Below are positions 41,469 to 49,632 of a stretch of 64,000 nucleotides of DNA, piece by piece. Source of the stretch: Streptomyces longhuiensis (GTDB lineage: Bacteria > Actinomycetota > Actinomycetes > Streptomycetales > Streptomycetaceae); assembly GCF_020616555.1 (NCBI RefSeq), contig NZ_CP085173.1, positions 9,006,001 through 9,070,000 on the forward strand, read 5' to 3'. The notes under the pieces were generated by a model. That model saw only the letters and a list, made by a program, of their open reading frames with translations, made no database searches and was not told the origin of the DNA. The translations under genes were made by a program, and so were the position numbers. Every line of letters starts with the position of its first letter. Within the stretch, counting starts at the first letter, position 1.

Positions 41469-41939
41469 TCAGAGGTCGGCGGGGGGCGGCGCTTCCGCGG
41501 GTGTGGCGGCGGGCCCGGCGGCGATGCCCGGAAGCGCCGGAGCCCCGCGTCGTCCGGCCAGCCGGCACCCGAGGCAGTCCGCGTGCCCGCCGCGCGCGGC
41601 GCGGTCCCGGCCCCTGAGATCCGAAGGCCGCGGGCCCGGCGGCTTGCCCCAGCCCGCGAGGTGGAGGCCCCAAGTGACCAGCCCCGCCGAGGCCAGGACG
41701 CAGATCCCCGGCCAGATCCCCGGGCGCAGGCCGCAGATGCCGAGGCCGGTGATGATGGCCCCGCAGGTGGCAACGGCGAAGCCGGCCCACCCGGCGACGG
41801 TGTGCCCCTCGTCGTGCCGGTGCGTGTCGGGCTGTCCGCCCGGATGCCCCTCCGCCTGCCCGGCCGAGTGCCTCTCTGCCTGTTCGCCCAGAAGTCCCTC
41901 GATGTGTCCGGTCGGTTGCGTGTCCAGATGTCCGTTCAC
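41469..41939 (-). CDS. small membrane protein, HGxxPAAW-like
   Basis: A 156-residue protein. After a hydrophilic, His-rich N-terminus comes HDEGHTVAGWAGFAVATCGAIITGLGICG and a second hydrophobic segment PGICVLASAGLVTWGLHLAGW, followed by a Pro/Ala/Gly-rich tail. This resembles the two-segment HGxxPAAW membrane proteins of Streptomyces. GAGGAGG lies 10 nt before the GTG at 41939. It is divergent from a TetR gene. Confidence 0.55.
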   Translation of the reverse strand: MNGHLDTQPTGHIEGLLGEQAERHSAGQAEGHPGGQPDTHRHDEGHTVAGWAGFAVATCGAIITGLGICGLRPGIWPGICVLASAGLVTWGLHLAGWGKPPGPRPSDLRGRDRAARGGHADCLGCRLAGRRGAPALPGIAAGPAATPAEAPPPADL

Positions 41940-41988
41940 GGGGTGCGGACCTCCTCGGCTTGCGCTATTTGTTGGGCGACTGAATTTG

Positions 41989-42044
41989 TTGAGTGACCAC
42001 TCAAGAATGGACCGTAGCATGAGTTCTTGAGCGAGCGCTCTAGA
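41989..42044. promoter_or_regulatory. two TetR-type dyads
   Basis: TTGAGTGACCACTCAA (41989-42004, one central mismatch) and TTGAGCGAGCGCTCTAGA (42027-42044, containing GAGCGAGCGCTC) share a TTGAG(T/C)GA start. They lie 50 bp before the membrane-protein GTG and up to 9 bp before the TetR ATG. Confidence 0.6.
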
Positions 42045-42053
42045 ATGGTGGGC

Positions 42054-42659
42054 ATGAGCAAGGCACGAGGGCGTCCGCGCACGTTCGACCGGGACGCGGC
42101 GCTGGAGGCGGCCATTCGACTGTTCTGGGAGCGCGGCTTCGAGGCGACCTCGCTGGGCGAGCTGACGGAGGCGATGGGGATCCGTCCGGGCAGTCTCTAT
42201 GCGGCGTTCGGCGACAAGAAGGCGCTCTTCAGGGAGGCCGTCGAGGTGTACGGGCGGTCGCCGGTGGGGTCCTTCCCGGCGCGTGCGCTGGCCGAGGAGC
42301 CGACGGCTCGCGGCGCCGTGTCCCGGATCTTGCGTGAGGCGGCGGTGGTCTACGCGGATCCGGCGCACCCGGCGGGCTGCCTGGCCATCAGTGCGGCCAC
42401 CAACGTCACCGTGCAGGACGAGGAGATCGCCACGTTCCTGCGCGACGTGCGCAACGCGGGCCTGGCCGCCATCGAGGAGCGCCTGCGCCAGGCTCAGGAA
42501 GAAGGCGAGCTGCCTGCCGCGGCCGATGTGTCGGCCCTGGCCTCCTACTTCGCCGCGATCGTGCAGGGGCTTTCACAGCGGGCGCGGGACGGAGCCGACG
42601 CGGCCGAGCTGTCCCAGGTGGCCGAGCTGGCGCTGGCCGCGTGGCCCGGCGGCGACTGA
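42054..42659 (+). CDS. TetR-family regulator
   Basis: A 201-residue TetR/AcrR regulator: GRPRTFDRDAALEAAIRLFWERGFEATSLGELTEAMGIRPGSLYAAFGDKKALFREAVEVY is the HTH, and HPAGCLAISAATNV is typical of the C-terminal domain of this subgroup. An ATG at 42045 is an alternative. Two dyads lie upstream and its divergent partner is the small membrane protein. The 215 bp after it to the NmrA-like gene show nothing notable. Confidence 0.88.
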   Translation: MSKARGRPRTFDRDAALEAAIRLFWERGFEATSLGELTEAMGIRPGSLYAAFGDKKALFREAVEVYGRSPVGSFPARALAEEPTARGAVSRILREAAVVYADPAHPAGCLAISAATNVTVQDEEIATFLRDVRNAGLAAIEERLRQAQEEGELPAAADVSALASYFAAIVQGLSQRARDGADAAELSQVAELALAAWPGGD

Positions 42660-42874
42660 CGGCTGCGTCTGGGCCCTTCCGTCGTCGGTGAACCGGCCCG
42701 CGAGCGCGCCGGACGCGCCGTCGGCGACACGGTGGGCATCGCGCCCGAACGGAGGTGCCGACCACATCGGGCTCGTCCTCGCCTGCTCGCCCGCGCCCGC
42801 CACCGTTCGCCCCAACCGCACGACTGAACCCGACTCCGCGTGCCCGACGCTCAAGACCGCCGCGGACGTGTGGC

Positions 42875-43738
42875 TCAGTTGCCTCTCAACTGCTCGCGCA
42901 ACACCGCGCGCAGTGAGGTGGGTTCGCGTCCGATCAGGGTGGCGAGGGTCGGGTCGACCGTCGCGAATTCGCCGGCGCGACCGGCGGTGAAGACGCCGAG
43001 CAGCTGGTCGGCCGTCCCGGCGGGAACGCCGTGGCCCACGAGCTGTTCGCGGAACGCGGCATCAGGCGTCGTGATCCTCTTGACGCCGCGGCCGCCGACT
43101 TCCGTGGCGATGGCGGCGATGTCGTCGAAGGTCAGTGCCTGTGCGGCGGTGAGCGGCGGGGTCGGGCCGTCGAAGCGGCCCTCGTCGGTCAGGACGGCTG
43201 CCGCCGCGTCGGCGAGGTCGGCGTGCGCGGTCCAGCTCACCGGCCCGTCCGCGGGGAGTTCGACTTCTCCGGACTCCGAACCATGCCCCAGGAACTGCAG
43301 CGCACTCGTGGCGTAGAAGCCGTTGCGCAGCGAGGTGAACGGCACGCCGCAGGCGCGCAGGGCTTCCTCGGTGGCGGCGTGGTCACGACAGGGCTCGAAG
43401 AGCGATGTGGGGCTCGCGCCCATGTGGCTGGTGTAGAGAATGCGCCGGGCGCCCGCTGCGACCGCCCCCCTTATCGCGGCGCGGTGCTGTCGCACGGCCT
43501 CCTCGCCCATCTTGTCGACGGAGACGATCAGCACTTGCGAGGCGCCCTCGAAGGCGTGCGCGAGACCGGCGGCGTCGCTGAAACTGCCTTGTCGCACGCG
43601 CACCCCCCGCTCGGCGAGGTCTCTGGCCTTTTGCGGGTCGCGGACGCTGACGCCGACCCGGTCCGCGGGCACGCGTGCCAGCAGGCTCTCGACGATCTGA
43701 CACCCGAGCTGTCCGGTCGCTCCGGTAACGATGATCAT
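42875..43738 (-). CDS. NmrA-like NAD(P)-binding oxidoreductase (SDR family)
   Basis: A 287-residue atypical SDR: MIIVTGATGQLGCQIVESLLAR is the dinucleotide fold, followed by VRVRQGSFSDAAGLAHAFEGASQVLIVSVD and LYTSHMGASP, as in QorB/NmrA-type proteins. The classic YxxxK pair is absent, which is normal for the group; quinone reduction or redox sensing are possible roles. It is divergent from a TetR gene across an AT-rich 89-bp region. Confidence 0.85.
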   Translation of the reverse strand: MIIVTGATGQLGCQIVESLLARVPADRVGVSVRDPQKARDLAERGVRVRQGSFSDAAGLAHAFEGASQVLIVSVDKMGEEAVRQHRAAIRGAVAAGARRILYTSHMGASPTSLFEPCRDHAATEEALRACGVPFTSLRNGFYATSALQFLGHGSESGEVELPADGPVSWTAHADLADAAAAVLTDEGRFDGPTPPLTAAQALTFDDIAAIATEVGGRGVKRITTPDAAFREQLVGHGVPAGTADQLLGVFTAGRAGEFATVDPTLATLIGREPTSLRAVLREQLRGN

Positions 43739-43779
43739 GGTTCACTCCCATGCATGGTTCCAATGGAATCGTATTCAGC

Positions 43780-43827
43780 GTAACATCGATATTAACGATG
43801 GTAACGTTCGTATTGTATCGTTGATAT
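43780..43827. promoter_or_regulatory. AT-rich divergent operator region
   Basis: The gap between the divergent NmrA-like and TetR genes is strikingly AT-rich. It holds nested dyads: CATCG-N7-CGATG (43784-43800) and TATCGTTGATA (43817-43827), both sharing ATCG/CGAT halves. These are candidate TetR sites. Confidence 0.55.
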
Positions 43828-44571
43828 ATGCCACCACGTTCACGAGGGAGCCGCGGCGCGGCCGCCGTCGAATCCGAGACCGCGACCACGGAGCGCGAGC
43901 CCCGGCAGCGGGTGATCGAGGCCGCCGCCGAGCTGCTGGCGCGCGAGGGCCGTGACGCGGTCACGACGCGCGCCGTGGCGGTCGCGGCGGGCCTGCAACC
44001 ACCCGCCATCTACCGGCTGTTCGGCGACAAGGACGGCCTGCTCGAAGCGGTGGCCGAGCACGGTTTCGCCAAGTTCCTCGCAAGCAAGACAGTTGCTCCT
44101 CATCCGCAGGACCCGATCGAGGACCTGCGGGCCGGATGGGATCTGGCTGTCGAGTTCGGGCTCGACAACCCCGCGCTGTACACGCTGATGTACAGCGAAC
44201 CCACGACGACCTCGTCGGCCGCGTTCGAGGCGGGCATGAAGATCCTCATGGGGCGCATCCGGAGGCTCGCCGCCGGCGGATGGCTCAGGGTCGACGAGGA
44301 GCTGGCCGCCATGATCATCCATGCCACGGCGCGCGGCGCGGTCCTCACCTGGCTGTCACTGCCCGAAGACCAGCGCAATCCGGCCCTGTTGACGGCGCTC
44401 CGGGAGTCCATGGTCGCCACCGTCACCAACCAGGAACCGGCCGTGCAGGCCGCGGGCCCGGCCGGCGCCGCTCGCGCCCTGCGTGCCGCGCTGCCCGAAC
44501 AGACAACCCTCAGCGGGGCGGAGCAACACCTGCTGACCGAGTGGCTGGGGCGCCTCGCCGCCGACGGCTGA
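43828..44571 (+). CDS. TetR-family regulator
   Basis: A 247-residue regulator. After a basic, disordered ~25-residue lead come RQRVIEAAAELLAREGRDAVTTRAVAVAAGLQPPAIYRLFGDKDGLLEAVAEHG (HTH) and a long effector domain. It probably controls the divergent NmrA-like oxidoreductase. Confidence 0.88.
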   Translation: MPPRSRGSRGAAAVESETATTEREPRQRVIEAAAELLAREGRDAVTTRAVAVAAGLQPPAIYRLFGDKDGLLEAVAEHGFAKFLASKTVAPHPQDPIEDLRAGWDLAVEFGLDNPALYTLMYSEPTTTSSAAFEAGMKILMGRIRRLAAGGWLRVDEELAAMIIHATARGAVLTWLSLPEDQRNPALLTALRESMVATVTNQEPAVQAAGPAGAARALRAALPEQTTLSGAEQHLLTEWLGRLAADG

Positions 44572-44809
44572 GCTCTCGGCCCTCTCGTTCCCATCGGGCG
44601 GGGCTCGCGCGGTCTGGCACGCCCATCTGCGGCGTTGTCGTCAATCACCGGTTCCCGCGAGTCGGACGAAATGCCCTAGCCCGCCGGTGGCAATGTGCCG
44701 CGCGCCCTCTCGTGCCTGCCGTCACTTCGCCCGTACCTGGCAGCACAATCGCCCCTGTCAGGACGCATGGGCGTGTGTGAGCCGCACGCGGCACCGAGGG
44801 GAACGACCT

Positions 44810-45574
44810 ATGGACATGGCAGAGTCTCCGAAACGCAGAGTCCTGCTCGCCGGCGCACTGGCGAGTGCCACGGTCGCGCTCGCGGGGTGCACACCGACCA
44901 GCGCCGTCACCACACCGTCCAGTGCTACGCCGTCCAGTACTTCGTCGTCCGGCGCTACGTCGATGCCGCCGCCGACCACGCCCGCGGCTGCCTTCGCGAG
45001 GCTGATGGAGGGCAACAAGCGCTGGGTGAGCGGGGACCTGCAGCACCCGGACCGGGATCCGGACCGTCGCGAGTTCGTGGCTCAGCAGCAGGAGCCGTAT
45101 GGGTCGGTCCTCTCGTGCATCGACTCCCGCGTACCGCCTGAACTCCTCTTCGACACCGGGCTCGGCGATCTCTACGTGATGCGCACGGGCGGGGAGGCCA
45201 TCGGGCCGGTCGTCACCGGTTCCGTCGAATACGGACCCATGACGAGCGGCACCCCGCTCATCGTGGTTCTCGGCCATCAGCGGTGCGGCGCGGTCAAGGC
45301 GGCGTACGACTCTCTGCGTGACGGCAAACCGCTGCCGGGCAACCTGCAGGCGATCGTCAAGGCTCTGGAACCGGCCTATCGGCAGGCAGTCCGCGAGGGT
45401 GGCAGCGACCCTGTCGAGACCATGGCCCGCGCGCAGGTCACCTTGACCGCGGCCGATCTGCGTACCAACGACGACCTTGCTCCACTCGTGAAGAAGGGCG
45501 ACCTCGCCGTCGTGGGCGCCTACTACTCTCTCGACACCGGCAAGGTGGAAGTCCTGTCCGGCGCACCGTCCTGA
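44810..45574 (+). CDS. secreted beta-carbonic anhydrase lipoprotein
   Basis: A 254-residue beta-class carbonic anhydrase (CO2 + H2O to HCO3- + H+). The zinc site is Cys103-x-Asp105-x-Arg107 (SCIDSR) and His156-x2-Cys159 (HQRCG). The N-terminus KRRVLLAGALASATVALAGC is a Tat-like (RR) lipoprotein signal with Cys27. A Ser/Thr/Pro linker follows at 28-58, so the enzyme is predicted on the outer face of the membrane. GAGGGG precedes the ATG. Most bacterial beta-CAs are cytoplasmic. It is a single gene, and the 238 bp upstream are otherwise empty. Confidence 0.9.
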   Translation: MDMAESPKRRVLLAGALASATVALAGCTPTSAVTTPSSATPSSTSSSGATSMPPPTTPAAAFARLMEGNKRWVSGDLQHPDRDPDRREFVAQQQEPYGSVLSCIDSRVPPELLFDTGLGDLYVMRTGGEAIGPVVTGSVEYGPMTSGTPLIVVLGHQRCGAVKAAYDSLRDGKPLPGNLQAIVKALEPAYRQAVREGGSDPVETMARAQVTLTAADLRTNDDLAPLVKKGDLAVVGAYYSLDTGKVEVLSGAPS

Positions 45575-45597
45575 ACCGGCCCGCGCCGCGGATCGTC

Positions 45598-46716
45598 TCA
45601 GCCGGTGAGGAAGTCGATGAGGCTGTGCGGTGCCCGGTCGTCGAGGCAGAGCGCCAAGAGCTTGTGCGCATCCGCGGCTTCCGACTCGCTGCGCGGGAAC
45701 ATCGCCTCTTCGTAGGCGGTGAGTGCGGCTTCGAGGTCGTCGGCGTGCGCGGCGATCGCCTGCCCGAGCTCGGCGCCGTCCAGCATCGCCAGGTTCGCGC
45801 CCTCGCCGGACGGCGGCATGAGGTGCGCGGCGTCACCGAGGAGCGTCACCCCGGGAACGCGGTCCCACCGGTGCCGGTTCGGGAGCGTGTGGATGGTGCG
45901 CGGCACCGGTGCGGTTTCGCCGTCGGTGATCAGCGCGGTGAGTTCCGGCGCCCACCCGTCGAACTCGGCCGCGACCCGAGCGGTCGCGGCGGCGGCGTCG
46001 GTGAAGTCGATGCCGGCGATCCACTCGGCGGGGCACTTCAGTTGCACGTACGTGTGCAGGATGTTCCCCGCCTCGCGGTGCGCGGCGATCCCCTTTCCAG
46101 GGGCGAGTGCGAACATCGCGCCGTCGCCGACCGCCTCGGCCGCCGCGGAGTGCCGCTCGTCGGCGTCGTGCAGGTAGGTCTCTATGAACGTCGTGCCGAC
46201 GTACTCGGGCATGGCGTCTGAGAGCAGCGGCCTGACCTTTGACCAGGCGCCGTCCGCGCCGACGAGGAGTTCGGTGCTCACGGTGGATCCGTCCGTGAAC
46301 GTCACTTCGTGCCGCCCGTCGCCGAGCGCCGCGACGCCGGTGAGCTTCTTCCCCCACCGGACAGTCCCCGTGGGCAGGGAGTCGACGAGGATGCGTCGCA
46401 GGTCTCCGCGGAGCACCTCGGGCCGCGCGCCGTTGCCGTTGTCGGGTTCGTCGAGGAGCACCTTTCCGTGCCGGTCGAGCGCGCGCGTGGCCTCGCCACC
46501 CTCGTGGATGATCGCGCGGAATTCGGCGGTGAGGCCGGCTGCTTCCAGCGCGAGCTGCCCGTTGTGGGCGTGGATGTCGAGCCTGCCGCCCTGTGTGCGG
46601 GCCTCGGCCGAGGGCTCGGCCTCGTAGACCGTCGCGGGGATGCCGTGGACGTGGAGGACACGGGCGAGGGTCAGCCCCCCGAGGCCTGCGCCGATGATCG
46701 TTACGGGTGTGGTCAT
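45598..46716 (-). CDS. FAD-dependent monooxygenase (TetX/PHBH-like)
   Basis: A 372-residue class A flavin monooxygenase: VTIIGAGLGGLTLARVLHVHGI (FAD fold), LLVGADGAWSKVRPLL (DG motif) and LLGDAAHLMPPSGEGANLAMLDGAELGQAI (GD motif). It resembles the TetX-type enzymes that hydroxylate tetracyclines and other aromatic compounds; the substrate is unknown. The ATG at 46716 matches the family start. It is divergent from a TetR gene with three matching operators between. Confidence 0.88.
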   Translation of the reverse strand: MTTPVTIIGAGLGGLTLARVLHVHGIPATVYEAEPSAEARTQGGRLDIHAHNGQLALEAAGLTAEFRAIIHEGGEATRALDRHGKVLLDEPDNGNGARPEVLRGDLRRILVDSLPTGTVRWGKKLTGVAALGDGRHEVTFTDGSTVSTELLVGADGAWSKVRPLLSDAMPEYVGTTFIETYLHDADERHSAAAEAVGDGAMFALAPGKGIAAHREAGNILHTYVQLKCPAEWIAGIDFTDAAAATARVAAEFDGWAPELTALITDGETAPVPRTIHTLPNRHRWDRVPGVTLLGDAAHLMPPSGEGANLAMLDGAELGQAIAAHADDLEAALTAYEEAMFPRSESEAADAHKLLALCLDDRAPHSLIDFLTG

Positions 46717-46773
46717 GGTCGTTCCTTGCCTGTGCACGCCTGCCGGGCGGGAATCCGGCAGGTCATCTCGTCT

Positions 46774-46841
46774 CTGGAATGTTGTTCCACAGCCAGGCTG
46801 GAACTCTGTTCCAGAGATGTCAAGCTGGAACGAGGTTCCAG
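46774..46841. promoter_or_regulatory. three TetR operators CTGGAAC-N3-GTTCCAG
   Basis: Two perfect 7-3-7 palindromes, CTGGAAC-N3-GTTCCAG, at 46798-46814 and 46825-46841, plus a weaker one (CTGGAAT-N3-GTTCCAC) at 46774-46790. Centres are 24 and 27 bp apart. They fill the region between the divergent monooxygenase and TetR genes. Confidence 0.85.
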
Positions 46842-46861
46842 TCCTATGTCAGGATGTGCGC

Positions 46862-47533
46862 ATGGCAACCAGGACGCGTCGTCCAGAACGACGGGAGGAG
46901 CCGCTCTCCCGTGAGCGCATCGTCGAGGCCGCGATCGGGCTTCTCGACACGGCGGGCGAGAGCGGACTCACGTTCCGGGCGCTGGCCGAGCGACTCGCCA
47001 CCGGGCCGGGCGCGATCTACTGGCATGTCGCGGGCAAGGACGAACTCCTCGGCGCCGCCACCGACGCCGTCGTCGCCGGCGCCATGACCGCCGACACCGT
47101 CGACGCCACGCCGCAGGACGCGATCCGCGCCCTGGCGCTCGGGGCGTTCGACGCGATCGACGACCACCCGTGGATCGGCGCCCAACTCACCCGCGCCCCG
47201 GGGCAGTCGCCGATGATGCGGGTCTTCGAACACATCGGGCGCCAGGTGCAGGCGCTCGGGGTGCCCGCCGCCGACCAGTTCACCGTCGCGTCCGCGCTGT
47301 GGAGTTACATCCTCGGAGTGGCCGGACAGAACGCGGCCAACGCCCGTTCGGCCCCGCCGGACACGGACCGGACCGAGTTCCTGGGCGCCGTCTCGGCGGT
47401 CTGGGCAAACCTCGATCCCGACGAGTACGCGTTCACCCGCAGCGTCGCGGGCCGGCTGCGCGATCACGACGACCGGGAAGAGTTTCTCGCCGGCATCGAC
47501 CTCATCCTCACCGGAATCACCGCCGGTCGATAG
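46862..47533 (+). CDS. TetR-family regulator (TetR_C-type)
   Basis: A 223-residue regulator: PLSRERIVEAAIGLLDTAGESGLTFRALAERLATGPGAIYWHVAGKDELLGAATDAVV is the HTH in the TetR-proper style (GAIYWHV), followed by a TetR_C-like domain. Its ATG is 20 bp from the nearest CTGGAAC-N3-GTTCCAG site. It is inferred to repress itself and the divergent flavin monooxygenase. Confidence 0.9.
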   Translation: MATRTRRPERREEPLSRERIVEAAIGLLDTAGESGLTFRALAERLATGPGAIYWHVAGKDELLGAATDAVVAGAMTADTVDATPQDAIRALALGAFDAIDDHPWIGAQLTRAPGQSPMMRVFEHIGRQVQALGVPAADQFTVASALWSYILGVAGQNAANARSAPPDTDRTEFLGAVSAVWANLDPDEYAFTRSVAGRLRDHDDREEFLAGIDLILTGITAGR

Positions 47534-47686
47534 CCGTCCGAGCAGCTGACGTGTTCGGGGACGGCGTGGTGAAGGAGACAAATGCGGGCATGAGGCGCGA
47601 GCGCCGACCGCCCCGATCCCGTTCGGCGTGACCCGGCCGGTCTACGCGGCCGGGAGGTGCCGCACGGATCGGGGAAGGGACTGAGG

Positions 47687-48943
47687 ATGCGTCTGTTCCC
47701 CGAGCGGCTGGTGAAGCTGCTGAGCCGTGTCCCCCGTGGCAGTCGGCTCGTGAAACGGCTGAGGCACCCGGCCGCTGTGCAGACGCTACGGGCCACCGTC
47801 GCCGCGACGATCGCCTACGTCATCGCCCTGCACCTCAGCCGCGAACCGGTCCCGCTGACCGCGCCCCTGACCGCTCTCCTCGTCGTGGAGGTGACCCTTT
47901 ACGCGACCGTGAAGATGAGCATCCGCCGCATCAACGCCGTGGTCGTCGGAGTGTTCATCGCCATCGGGTTCAGCGCCTTGGTGGGGTTGAGCTGGTGGAG
48001 CCTGGGGCTGATCATCCTCGCCTCCCTCATCATCGGGCCCCTCGTCCGCGCGAACGAGTTCGTGCCCGAGGTGGCGATCAGCGCCATGCTCGTACTCGGC
48101 GTCACCCAAGTGGCATCGAGCGCATGGGACCGCGTACTGGAAACCCTGATCGGAGCCCTGACCGGGCTCGCCTTCAACCTGTTCTTCGCCCCGCCTCTCT
48201 GGGTGGACACGGCGGGCGACGCCCTGGAGGACCTCGCCCGGCGCATGCGCCGGCTGCTCGTCGAGCTCGCCGACCAGCTCGACGACGAGACCCCCTGGCC
48301 GGTCGCCGCGGAACGACTCCACGAGGCGCGCCGCCTCGATCAGGACATCGCCGACGTGGACGCCTCCCTGCGGCAGGCCGAGGACAGCCTCCGGCTCAAT
48401 CCGCGTGTGCGGGAAGGGCGACTGCATCGCGTGGTGCTGCGGACCGGCCTCGACACACTCGAAATCTGCACCGTCGTGCTGCGCGTCATCGCCCGGACCC
48501 TGACGGACCTGGCCAAACAGCGTGAAGAGGAGTGGCTGCTCGAACCCGAGGTGTCGATGGCGATGCGCGATCTGCTCGGGCACGTCGGGGACGCGGTGGT
48601 CAGCTTCGCCGTACTCGTCTCCACCGGAACCAGTTCGGAATCGGAAACGGCCGAGGACCGCCTGGTCAGCCATCTCGGCGCCGCCAATGTCCAGCGGGAA
48701 CACGTCGCGCGACTGCTTCTCGACACCGTCCAGGACGATCCGCGTCAGTGGCAACTGCAGGGGGCCCTGCTCACCGAGATCGACCGCATCCTCGACGAGC
48801 TCGACACGGATCACCGCTCGCAGCGCCTCATGGAGGAACTCGACCGCAACGCCCAGCAACTGCACGAACGTTTCCCGGCACTCGCCGAAGTACTGAAATG
48901 GGCCCGCAAGCACAATCTGCGCGTACGCCGGAAAGGCACGTGA
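47687..48943 (+). CDS. FUSC/aromatic acid exporter-like membrane protein
   Basis: A 418-residue protein. The N-terminal half has about five hydrophobic segments (TLRATVAATIAYVIALHL, LTAPLTALLVVEVTLYATVKMSIRRINAVVVGVFIAIGFSALVGL, LGLIILASLIIGPLVRANEFVPEVAISAMLVLGV). The C-terminal half is a charged, helical cytoplasmic region. This is the FUSC/ArAE layout, associated with efflux of aromatic acids; the actinobacterial members are uncharacterised. GGAAGGGACTGAGG precedes the ATG at 47687; a farther-upstream ATG at 47657 is less likely. Confidence 0.8.
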   Translation: MRLFPERLVKLLSRVPRGSRLVKRLRHPAAVQTLRATVAATIAYVIALHLSREPVPLTAPLTALLVVEVTLYATVKMSIRRINAVVVGVFIAIGFSALVGLSWWSLGLIILASLIIGPLVRANEFVPEVAISAMLVLGVTQVASSAWDRVLETLIGALTGLAFNLFFAPPLWVDTAGDALEDLARRMRRLLVELADQLDDETPWPVAAERLHEARRLDQDIADVDASLRQAEDSLRLNPRVREGRLHRVVLRTGLDTLEICTVVLRVIARTLTDLAKQREEEWLLEPEVSMAMRDLLGHVGDAVVSFAVLVSTGTSSESETAEDRLVSHLGAANVQREHVARLLLDTVQDDPRQWQLQGALLTEIDRILDELDTDHRSQRLMEELDRNAQQLHERFPALAEVLKWARKHNLRVRRKGT

Positions 48944-48960
48944 CAGAGAGACGAGGCGGG

Positions 48961-49527
48961 CTAGTTGCCCGTCAGGGCCGTCCTGAGCTCGTCCAGCGAC
49001 TCCCGCATGAACCGTGACATCTCACGGTCCTCGGCCGCGCCGATCCAGAGCTCGAAACCCACCTTGAAGACGGCGACGCCCGCCTCGGCGGTCAGGCTCG
49101 CGGCCGGCTCCGCCACGCCGCGACGACGCAACGTGTCGGCGAGTGCCGCCGACATCGAGGCGAGCTTGATGAGTTCGCGCTCCTGGAGTTCCGCCGTCGC
49201 CATGATCACGGCTTGCCGCCGCCGCGCGAAGTCGCGGCGGTCGACGAAGAACTCGGCCAGCGCGTCAAGGCCCACGGCCACCGCGTCGATCGGCGCCGCG
49301 GACTTCGGCACGTCGGCGACCGCTTTCACGAACGCCTCCTCCAGTTGGCTGGAGCCGGCGAAGAGGACCTCGCGCTTGTCCGCGTAGTGCCGGAAGAACG
49401 TGCGCTCCGTGAGCCCGGCCCGTTTCGCGATCTCAGCCACGGTCGTCTGCTCGAACCCGCGCTCGCTGTAGAGCTCCAACGCCGCGTTCGCCAGACGCCC
49501 ACGCGCGTTCGGCTCCCATCTACCCAT
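48961..49527 (-). CDS. TetR-family regulator
   Basis: A 188-residue regulator: ARGRLANAALELYSERGFEQTTVAEIAKRAGLTERTFFRHYADKREVLFAG is the HTH. It is divergent from an SDR-type gene, with a duplicated TGATGACA-N5-TGACATCA element between them. Confidence 0.9.
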   Translation of the reverse strand: MGRWEPNARGRLANAALELYSERGFEQTTVAEIAKRAGLTERTFFRHYADKREVLFAGSSQLEEAFVKAVADVPKSAAPIDAVAVGLDALAEFFVDRRDFARRRQAVIMATAELQERELIKLASMSAALADTLRRRGVAEPAASLTAEAGVAVFKVGFELWIGAAEDREMSRFMRESLDELRTALTGN

Positions 49528-49541
49528 GGGCAGATCCTACG

Positions 49542-49593
49542 TGATGACAGTGAATGACATCAGGTGTAGCGTTGATGACAGGCACTGACATCA
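49542..49593. promoter_or_regulatory. two copies of TGATGACA-N5-TGACATCA
   Basis: Copies at 49542-49562 and 49573-49593, 31 bp apart, lie between the divergent TetR and SDR genes. Each is a near dyad (TGATG...CATCA) and a plausible TetR site. Confidence 0.7.
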
Positions 49594-49632
49594 CCATGGC
49601 GGCACTTGCCATCGACTCTTTTGGGGTTCCTC

